Source: an uncultured Collinsella sp.
GTDB taxonomy: Bacteria; Actinomycetota; Coriobacteriia; Coriobacteriales; Coriobacteriaceae
Assembly: GCA_902470805.1 (NCBI GenBank)
Contig: CABRHX010000002.1
Span: forward strand, 62,001-126,000
Length of the DNA: 64,000 bases
Reading direction: 5' to 3'
The translations under genes and the position numbers were made by a program. Under the pieces are notes generated by a model. It searched no databases. It saw only the letters and a list, made by a program, of their open reading frames with translations, and was not told where the DNA came from. This document shows positions 58,020 to 64,000 of the stretch, piece by piece. Positions within the stretch are counted from its first letter, which is position 1. Each line of letters opens with the position of its first letter.

Positions 58020-59239
58020 GGGAAGATCACGCCGCGCCCCAGGCTGCCGGGGGAATCCTGCGCGCCCGTACGCATGGGGGCAGCTCGCAATCGCTCGGCA
58101 TCGCTTGCGAAGGGGGCGCCTCCGACCTCATTGACTTCTCGGTGAACGTGAATCCGGCAGGCCCCTCGCCGCGCGCCGTCGCCGCAGCTTGCAAGGCGCT
58201 TTCTCGAATCGACGCCTACCCCGATAGGGAAAGCCTCGCACTCGTTCGCGCCCTAGGGCGCGCCCAGGGCATTCCCGAAGATACTATCGTCTTCGGCGCG
58301 GGCGCGTCTGACATCATCTGGCGGCTCGCCGCGGCGGTACGCCCGAAACGCATCGTCGTGTGCGCGCCGACGTTCTCTGAATATGCGGAGGCGGCATCGT
58401 ACTACGGTGCATGCGTGCAGGAGTTCCCGCTCTCCGAGGCGGATGACTTCGACGTGCCCGCCTCCTTCGCCCGCGCGATCGAGGGGCCGGGAGACGTGGC
58501 GTACCTCTGCAATCCGAACAACCCGACGGGGCGCCTCGTCGACCCCCGCGTGATCGATGCCGCGGCTTGCCGCTGCGAGCAGGTGGGCGCGCTGCTCGTC
58601 GTGGACGAGTGCTTCCTCGGATTTGCGCCCGACGCCCGCGAAAGGAGCGTGGCCGCACGCGCCGCGTGTTCGCACCATGTGGCCGTGCTCTCCGCGTTCA
58701 CCAAGCTCTACGGAATGGCAGGGTTGCGGTTGGGGTATCTGATCAGCGGAAACGCCCAACTCATCGAGGGGATTCGTCGGGCGGGGCAGGCGTGGCCCGT
58801 CTCCTCGGTCGCCGAGGCCGCGGGCATCGCCGCCCTGGAAGACGTCGAATACGTCTCGCGCACGCGCGATGTATTGGCGGGCGAGCGAGCGTGGCTTTCC
58901 CACGAGCTCTCCTCGCTCGGGCTTTCCGTCGTGCCGTCGGATGCGAACTTCCTTTTAGTCCGCACGCCGGCGAAAGACATCCCCGAGCGCCTGTATAAAC
59001 AGGGAGTTTTGGTCCGCACGTGCGACTCGTTTTCGATACTGTCCCGTTTCTGGTGCCGCGTCGCCGTGCGCACGCACAAGGAGAATGCCCGGCTTGCGAT
59101 GGCGTTCAGCCGCGCGCTTCGGGCGGAAGGCGCATCGGGCGAAGGCGAACCCGACGAACGGGGCGGCGCTTCTTGCAGCGGCGCTATGGCGGGCGCGGAT
59201 GGCCGAGGCTCGGCGAAGGAGGTCGATACCCGTGGGTAG
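58016..59239 (+). CDS. cobD: Threonine-phosphate decarboxylase (CobD-type, PLP enzyme)
   Basis: This 407-residue class I/II aminotransferase-fold enzyme makes aminopropanol phosphate for the corrin side chain. DFSVNVNPAGPSP is the typical CobD opening. PNNPTGRLVD, LVVDECFLGF and the PLP lysine in SAFTKLYGMAGLRLGY are all present. A histidinol-phosphate aminotransferase is the main alternative, but the operon decides. About 35 low-complexity residues extend the C-terminus. It overlaps cbiP by 8 bp. Confidence 0.88.
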   Translation: MREDHAAPQAAGGILRARTHGGSSQSLGIACEGGASDLIDFSVNVNPAGPSPRAVAAACKALSRIDAYPDRESLALVRALGRAQGIPEDTIVFGAGASDIIWRLAAAVRPKRIVVCAPTFSEYAEAASYYGACVQEFPLSEADDFDVPASFARAIEGPGDVAYLCNPNNPTGRLVDPRVIDAAACRCEQVGALLVVDECFLGFAPDARERSVAARAACSHHVAVLSAFTKLYGMAGLRLGYLISGNAQLIEGIRRAGQAWPVSSVAEAAGIAALEDVEYVSRTRDVLAGERAWLSHELSSLGLSVVPSDANFLLVRTPAKDIPERLYKQGVLVRTCDSFSILSRFWCRVAVRTHKENARLAMAFSRALRAEGASGEGEPDERGGASCSGAMAGADGRGSAKEVDTRG

Positions 59240-60731
59240 GGCGAAGCCCATCATGATCCAGGGCACCATGTCGAACGCGGGGAAGAGCCTGCTTGCGGCG
59301 GGGCTGTGCCGTGTGCTTTCGCAGGACGGCCTGCGCGTGGCTCCCTTCAAGAGCCAGAACATGGCGCTCAACAGCGGTGTCACGGCCGACGGGCTCGAGA
59401 TGGGGCGCGCCCAGATCATGCAGGCCGAGGCGTGCGGCATCGCGCCCGACGTGCGCATGAACCCCATCCTGCTCAAGCCCGAAAGCGGCCACCGAAGCCA
59501 GCTCATCGTGGCCGGCAAGGAGCAGGGAGCCTTCGCTGCGAGGGACTACTTCGCGCGAAAGAAGGCGCTCATGCCGCAGATTTTGGAGGCGTTCGATTCG
59601 CTCGCGGAGGAAAACGACGTCATCGTTATCGAGGGCGCCGGCAGCCCCGCCGAAATCAACCTTGCCGAAAACGACATCGTCAACATGGGGCTCGCGCGCG
59701 CCGTGTCCTCCCCCGTGCTGCTCGCGGGCGACATCGACCCAGGCGGGGTGTTTGCCCAGCTTTACGGCACGGTCGCGCTCCTTGCGCCCGAGGACCGCGC
59801 GCTTTTGCGGGGGCTTGTAGTAAATAAGTTCCGCGGCGATGTAGAAATCCTGCGCCCGGGTTTGGCCCCGCTTGAGAAGATGTGCGGGGCCCCCGTCGTG
59901 GGGGTCGTGCCGTATCTTACGCTCGACCTGGACGACGAGGACTCGCTCGCGTCGCGCCTATCTGCCCGCGAGGCGCGCGGCGTCATCGACGTCGCCGTCG
60001 TGCGCCTTCCGCATCTGTCGAACTTCACCGACTTCGACCCGCTTTCGCGCGTGCCCGGCATGGGCGTGCGCTACGTTTCCTCGACGACCGATCTGGGCCG
60101 ACCCGACCTGGTGGTGCTTCCCGGCTCGAAGTCCACGGTCGACGACGCGCGCTGGCTTGCGGCTAGCGGCATCGGAGCCTGTGTACGCGCGCTTTCGGGC
60201 GCGGGCACGCCGGTGCTCGGCATATGCGGAGGCTACCAGCTTTTGGGAGACGAGCTTTCCGACCCGCACGGCAGGGAAGGCGCTGGCACCGCGCGCGGGC
60301 TCGGGCTCATCCCTGCAAGTACGGTGTTCAAGGAGGAAAAGCGCCTCGCCCAGTCGGAGCTGCGCATCACGGGCGCCCAAGGCGCGTTCTCGGTGTGGAA
60401 CGGCATGACGGCGCGCGGGTACGAGATTCACGACGGCGAAACGACCGTCTCCTGCGCCCCTGCGGGCACGATTGGCGGCAAACCAGAAGGCGCGGCCTGC
60501 GGAAACGTGTTCGGAACCTATCTCCACGGCCTGTTCGACGAACCGGGGGTGGCACTCGCCCTCGCGCGCTCGCTCGCGCGCATGCGCGGCCTGCCCGAGA
60601 GCGTCGTGGGTGCTGAGGGCGCGGTGTCCGCGGCCGATCACCGTGCGCGCGAGTTCGACCGCCTAGCCGACTCCGTGCGCGGGGCGCTCGACATGGAGTA
60701 TGTCTACCGCATTATCGAGGAGGGCGTATGA
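59232..60731 (+). CDS. cbiP: Cobyric acid synthase
   Basis: This 499-residue amidase adds the b, d, e and g amides. The P-loop-like start is IMIQGTMSNAGKSLLAAGLC; FKSQNMALNSGVT and VIEGAGSPAEINL follow. The glutaminase cysteine is in VLGICGGYQLLG and the partner histidine near FGTYLHGLFD. The GTG at 59232 has AAGGAGG nine bases upstream; an ATG at 59253 is a weaker choice. It overlaps cobO by four bases. Confidence 0.94.
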   Translation: MGRAKPIMIQGTMSNAGKSLLAAGLCRVLSQDGLRVAPFKSQNMALNSGVTADGLEMGRAQIMQAEACGIAPDVRMNPILLKPESGHRSQLIVAGKEQGAFAARDYFARKKALMPQILEAFDSLAEENDVIVIEGAGSPAEINLAENDIVNMGLARAVSSPVLLAGDIDPGGVFAQLYGTVALLAPEDRALLRGLVVNKFRGDVEILRPGLAPLEKMCGAPVVGVVPYLTLDLDDEDSLASRLSAREARGVIDVAVVRLPHLSNFTDFDPLSRVPGMGVRYVSSTTDLGRPDLVVLPGSKSTVDDARWLAASGIGACVRALSGAGTPVLGICGGYQLLGDELSDPHGREGAGTARGLGLIPASTVFKEEKRLAQSELRITGAQGAFSVWNGMTARGYEIHDGETTVSCAPAGTIGGKPEGAACGNVFGTYLHGLFDEPGVALALARSLARMRGLPESVVGAEGAVSAADHRAREFDRLADSVRGALDMEYVYRIIEEGV

Positions 60732-61243
60732 TCCACGTGTATCATGGCGACGGCAAAGGCAAGACCACGGCGGCGATGGGGCTCGCCCTTCGCATGCTCG
60801 CCGCAGGCCGCCGCGTCGTCGTTGTGCAGTTCCTGAAAGACGGCGAAAGCGGGGAGGCGCGCCTGCTCGCCGAGCATTTCGGCGTGCCCGTGTTCGCGGG
60901 GAAGGCGTCGGACAAGTTTACCTGGTCCATGACGTCGGAAGAACTTGCCGCGACGCGCGAGTTGCACGATGGGAACCTCGCTTCCGCGCTCGCCGAGCTC
61001 GAGGGCGCGCAGGAGGGGCTGCTCGTGCTCGACGAGGCGCTCGACGCGTTTTCGAAGGGGCTTGTCGACGAGGCGCTCGTGGACCGCGCGCTCGATATGT
61101 CCGCGCGCGGCGTCGAAGTAGCGCTCACCGGGCGCGCGCCTTCCCGCAAGATCGTGGAGAAGGCCGACTACATAACCGAGATGCGGTGCGAGAAACACCC
61201 CTACGAGCAGGGGATATGTGCAAGGGAAGGAGTGGAGTACTAG
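60728..61243 (+). CDS. cobO: Cob(I)yrinic acid a,c-diamide adenosyltransferase (CobA/CobO/BtuR type)
   Basis: This 171-residue P-loop enzyme attaches the adenosyl group to cobalt. The opening VYHGDGKGKTTAAMGLALR is the family P-loop; VVVVQFLKDG, LLVLDEALDA and LTGRAPSRKIVEKADYITEM follow. It also serves salvage of imported corrinoids. cbiC begins directly after its stop. Confidence 0.93.
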   Translation: MIHVYHGDGKGKTTAAMGLALRMLAAGRRVVVVQFLKDGESGEARLLAEHFGVPVFAGKASDKFTWSMTSEELAATRELHDGNLASALAELEGAQEGLLVLDEALDAFSKGLVDEALVDRALDMSARGVEVALTGRAPSRKIVEKADYITEMRCEKHPYEQGICAREGVEY

Positions 61244-61885
61244 ATGGATTCCAAGGAGATGGCGCCCGGCGACATCGAGCGGCGCAGCTTTGAGATCATC
61301 ACCGAAGAGCTCGGCGGCCGCACGTTCCCGCCGCTCGAAGAACCCGTCGTGAAGCGCGTCATCCACACCACTGCTGACTTCTCGTACGCCGATTCCCTCG
61401 TGTTCACCCATGACGCCGCGCACTGTGCGCTCGACGCACTGCGCGCAGGGGCCACGGTGCTCACCGACACGAACATGGCGCTCGCAGGCATAAGCAAGCC
61501 CGCGCTCGCGAAGATCGGCTGCCAGGCCGTGTGCTACATGGCCGACCCGGATGTCGCCGCAACGGCGCGCGCCGCGGGCACGACTCGCGCCGTTGCGAGC
61601 ATGGACAAAGCTTGCGGCATCGAGGGTCCGCTCATCGTGGCTGTCGGCAACGCTCCCACAGCACTTCTGCGCCTCGCCGAGCTCATGGACGCGGGGAAGA
61701 TCTCGCCCGCGCTCGTCGTTGGGGTGCCGGTTGGGTTTGTGAACGTGGTCGAGGCGAAAGAGGAGCTACTCGCGCGACGCGTGCCGGCCATCGTCGCGAG
61801 GGGTCGCAAGGGCGGCTCGACCGTGGCGGCCGCCATTATGAACGCGCTGCTCTACGAGATCACGCGCCCAGGCGGCCCGAAGTGA
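61244..61885 (+). CDS. cbiC: Cobalt-precorrin-8 methylmutase
   Basis: This 213-residue enzyme moves the C11 methyl to C12, giving cobyrinate. The catalytic histidine is in VKRVIHTTADFSY. TDTNMALAGISKPAL and VGVPVGFVNVVEAKE are characteristic. It overlaps cbiJ by four bases. Confidence 0.94.
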   Translation: MDSKEMAPGDIERRSFEIITEELGGRTFPPLEEPVVKRVIHTTADFSYADSLVFTHDAAHCALDALRAGATVLTDTNMALAGISKPALAKIGCQAVCYMADPDVAATARAAGTTRAVASMDKACGIEGPLIVAVGNAPTALLRLAELMDAGKISPALVVGVPVGFVNVVEAKEELLARRVPAIVARGRKGGSTVAAAIMNALLYEITRPGGPK

Positions 61886-62655
61886 CGGCGCCCGCATCCG
61901 CGCCGGCGCTGCGCATCTTCGCCGGCACCACCGAGGGCCGCCTTCTGTGCGAATGGGCGAGCGGGGCGGGCATCCCCGCCCGTGCCTACGCGGCAACCGA
62001 GTACGGAGGCGAGCTTTTGGGCGAGCTTCCGGGCATCGAGGTGCATGCGGGCAGGCTCGACGAGGCCGACATGGAGCGCGAGCTTTCCGGCGCGCGCATC
62101 GTCGTCGACGCCACGCATCCCTTCGCTACGCTCGCAAGCGGCAACATCCGGGCCGCTTCGCTCGCCGTGGGTGCACGATGCCTGCGCCTTACGCGCCCGG
62201 TCGAGGCGCTGCCCAAAGGCGTCGTATCGGTCGCGTCGATCGCCTGTGCGGCGCGCTTTCTCTCCGAGAACCCGGGTCGCGCGCTTCTCACGACGGGGAG
62301 CAAGGAGCTTGCTCCCTACACGCGCGTCGCCGATTTCGCGGAGCGCTTCTTCGTGCGTGTTCTCCCGCTGCCCGGTGCTATAACGAAGTGCATCGACGCG
62401 GGGTTTTCGCCGTCGCACGTCATCGGCATGCAGGGGCCCTTCACCCGCGAGCTCAACGAGGCGATGCTTCGGCAGGTGGGCGCCCAGTGGCTTGTGACCA
62501 AGGACTCGGGAACCGTAGGCGGCGCGGCCGAGAAGATCGCCTCCGCGCGCGACGTGGGAGCGCGCTGTATTGTGGTCGCCCGTCCCGCCGAGGGAGGCGG
62601 GGCCCTTTCGCTTCGGGAAGTGGAAGACGCGCTCTTACGGGAGTTCGCGCGCTAG
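61882..62655 (+). CDS. cbiJ: Cobalt-precorrin-6A reductase
   Basis: This 257-residue NAD(P)H-dependent reductase has LRIFAGTTEGRLLCEWA at the start, then VVDATHPFATLASGNI, LLTTGSKELAPY and VTKDSGTVGGAAEKI. The start is a GTG at 61882 within the cbiC stop. It is the last gene of the cobalamin operon. No terminator is obvious after it; IS-like remnant sequence follows. Confidence 0.92.
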   Translation: MTAPASAPALRIFAGTTEGRLLCEWASGAGIPARAYAATEYGGELLGELPGIEVHAGRLDEADMERELSGARIVVDATHPFATLASGNIRAASLAVGARCLRLTRPVEALPKGVVSVASIACAARFLSENPGRALLTTGSKELAPYTRVADFAERFFVRVLPLPGAITKCIDAGFSPSHVIGMQGPFTRELNEAMLRQVGAQWLVTKDSGTVGGAAEKIASARDVGARCIVVARPAEGGGALSLREVEDALLREFAR

Positions 62656-62695
62656 GCGCTCGCCGCGCCTGCGCGCCCTCCCGCCCGCGAGGAGG

Positions 62696-62776
62696 AGCGC
62701 CCCGAGCAAGCTCGACCCGTACAAGCCCGTCATCCGCCAATAGCTCGAGGACGACGCCCGGAACTGGCGCAAGCAG
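62696..62776 (+). pseudogene. IS21-family transposase (IstA) fragment
   Basis: In one plus frame the text reads SAPSKLDPYKPVIRQ, then a TAG stop, then LEDDARNWRKQ. This matches the PSKLDPYKP.I...LEED region of IstA transposases, interrupted by a stop and missing both ends. It lies 40 bp after cbiJ and marks the right edge of the cobalamin island. Confidence 0.55.
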
Positions 62777-62785
62777 CCCTTCAAT

Positions 62786-62854
62786 AAGTTGCGGTGAAAT
62801 AGCGTCTGTTTTTGCTGCTAAATAGCATATTCAGTCCCTAATTCACCGCAACTT
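62786..62854. repeat. 13-bp inverted repeat near the right edge of the island
   Basis: AAGTTGCGGTGAA (62786-62798) and its exact complement TTCACCGCAACTT (62842-62854) enclose 43 bp of AT-richer sequence that carries two copies of AAATAGC. It lies just after the 3' end of the permease gene. It may be a small mobile or intergenic palindromic element, or the end of the minus-strand transcript, although no clear T-run follows. Confidence 0.7.
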
Positions 62855-62866
62855 GTTGGTGGTGGC

Positions 62867-64000
62867 TTACTGGTAGCGTAGGCATTCCACCGGGTCGAGC
62901 TTTGCTGCACGGCGAGCGGGGTAGAAGCCAAAGATTACGCCGATGCCGACCGATACGGCAAACGCGATCAACACTGTTGTAATGGAGAAGCTTGGCGTGA
63001 TCGTCCCGGTAGCTCCAAACTCGCTCATGATGCCCGAGCTTGCGGCAAAGAACGTGAGTCCCCATGCCAGCAGATAGCCAATCAGGACACCCAACAGTCC
63101 GCCGGTGACGCACAGCGCCGAGGACTCGGCCAAAAACTGCGCGGTGATATCGCGACGACTTGCGCCCAGGGCACGGCGAATGCCGATCTCACGGATGCGC
63201 TCAGTCACGTTGGTGAGCATCATATTCATAATGCCGATACCGCCGACAAGCAGCGAGATGCTGGCGACAGCGCCCATGATGAGCGAGAACGCGCCCATAA
63301 AGGAGTTGAGTGCATCGATGGCGCTTTTCATGGAGGTCGCCGATACACTGTCGTACTCATCATCCTCCGCGATGCCCTTCATTGCGCGCACCTTGGACTC
63401 GATGGTCTTACAAAGCTCGTCCATGTCTGTGCCCTCGGCGGCAAGAGCCGTCACGCTGGGGAATGAAGGATTTTCGTCGCCAAACAGGCCTGAGATGGTT
63501 TCGCGCGGCATATACAGCGTGAGCGAGCCCATGGAGTCGTTGCCGCCATCAATCACACCTACAATCTGCACCTCGCCGTTGGACACCTTGATGGTTTTCC
63601 CCAGCGCATCCTGTTCGTTGCCGTAAAGCTGATCGGCGCCGCCGCGGCTGATGAGCGCCACGCGCGAGCCTGATTGGGACTCGGCCTGGGAATAGGTGCG
63701 CCCCGCAACGAGCTTGCTGGCCCCCACGGCGTCGAGCATGTCGCTATCGACACCCTGTGCCATGACGGTATAGCTTTTATCGCCGGTCTTGTACTCGGTG
63801 TACGCGCTGTCGACAATGCCAATCTGCTCTATCTGCGGCACCAGTTTTTGAAGCTTCTCGATGTCCGACTCGGTGAGTTCTTGCGACGAATAGATTTGCA
63901 CCATGCGTGCCGCATTGAGGCCCAGACTGTTGACCAGGCTGTTTTGGATGCCGCCGATGAGCGACGTCATGGCGATAACCGAGGCGATGCCGATGACAAT
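62867..64000 (-). CDS. MacB-type ABC transporter permease (5' end outside window)
   Basis: The visible 377 residues are the C-terminal part of a MacB/FtsX-family permease. The frame runs to the window edge with VIGIASVIAMTS, which is the end of the first membrane helix of this family. The large MacB periplasmic core domain spans about 60-220. Three further membrane segments follow with MLTNVTERIREIGIRRALGA and the final FGFYPARRAAKLDPVECLRYQ. Such proteins form mechanotransmission-type complexes that export peptides or antibiotics. Its ATPase should lie upstream on the minus strand, outside the window. Confidence 0.88.
   Translation of the reverse strand: MVIGIASVIAMTSLIGGIQNSLVNSLGLNAARMVQIYSSQELTESDIEKLQKLVPQIEQIGIVDSAYTEYKTGDKSYTVMAQGVDSDMLDAVGASKLVAGRTYSQAESQSGSRVALISRGGADQLYGNEQDALGKTIKVSNGEVQIVGVIDGGNDSMGSLTLYMPRETISGLFGDENPSFPSVTALAAEGTDMDELCKTIESKVRAMKGIAEDDEYDSVSATSMKSAIDALNSFMGAFSLIMGAVASISLLVGGIGIMNMMLTNVTERIREIGIRRALGASRRDITAQFLAESSALCVTGGLLGVLIGYLLAWGLTFFAASSGIMSEFGATGTITPSFSITTVLIAFAVSVGIGVIFGFYPARRAAKLDPVECLRYQ

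Overview
The window looks like the chromosome of a Gram-positive, high-G+C gut actinobacterium of class Coriobacteriia, most like Collinsella. This is inferred from the style of the housekeeping proteins, the lipoprotein and surface systems, a phosphoenolpyruvate phosphotransferase (PTS) locus, ATG/GTG/TTG start use and frequent intrinsic terminators; no search was run. It opens inside ftsH and ends inside a MacB-type ABC permease gene.

Positions 1-28946 are core genome. They hold the ftsH 3' end, a DUF523 protein, a convergent GldA-like dehydrogenase, ileS behind an AUC-specifier T-box leader, lspA-pseudouridine synthase, an orphan processive glycosyltransferase, a lone prepilin peptidase, dgt, rarA, a sigma-B/F-type factor with a degenerate RsbW-like partner, and an AI-2E family transporter. 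A long block follows: alaS-ruvX-mltG-yqeG-aroK-(aroB-like)-pepP-efp-asp23-nusB-xseB-tlyA-nadK-recN. The AroB-like protein has lost the residues AroB uses for NAD, metal and substrate, so it is probably a pseudoenzyme.

Positions 29006-36868 are a fructose-PTS locus: a divergent RpiR-family regulator, a fructose EIIBCA, HPr, Enzyme I and two tandem PfkB/1-phosphofructokinase paralogues. A perfect 42-bp inverted repeat with a nested hairpin lies between the EII gene and ptsH. A CCA-adding enzyme, two identical tRNA-Glu(CTC) genes, a flippase-like membrane protein and a TetR regulator complete the core segment.

Positions 40985-62655 are a visibly more G+C-rich cobalamin island with transposase fragments at both edges (IS3-like at 40892-40984, IS21-like at 62696-62776). 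Its left arm (minus strand) sits behind a cobalamin riboswitch. It encodes a Tat-exported CbiK-type cobaltochelatase lipoprotein, two NEAT-like surface lipoproteins (one fused to a periplasmic-binding domain), a BtuC/FecD permease and an ATPase with an extra C-terminal domain. Its right arm (plus strand) is one tightly overlapping operon for anaerobic corrin-ring synthesis and lower-ligand assembly: cbiF-D-(L)-G-H-ET-A, cobT-U-S, a CobU-like/phosphatase fusion, cbiB, cobD, cbiP, cobO, cbiC, cbiJ. cbiL is reduced in frame to its first few codons plus its C-terminal third, so the de novo route may be blocked at precorrin-2 C20 methylation unless cbiL exists elsewhere. The most interesting candidate system is the riboswitch-controlled exported chelatase/NEAT-like/ABC module next to this damaged pathway.
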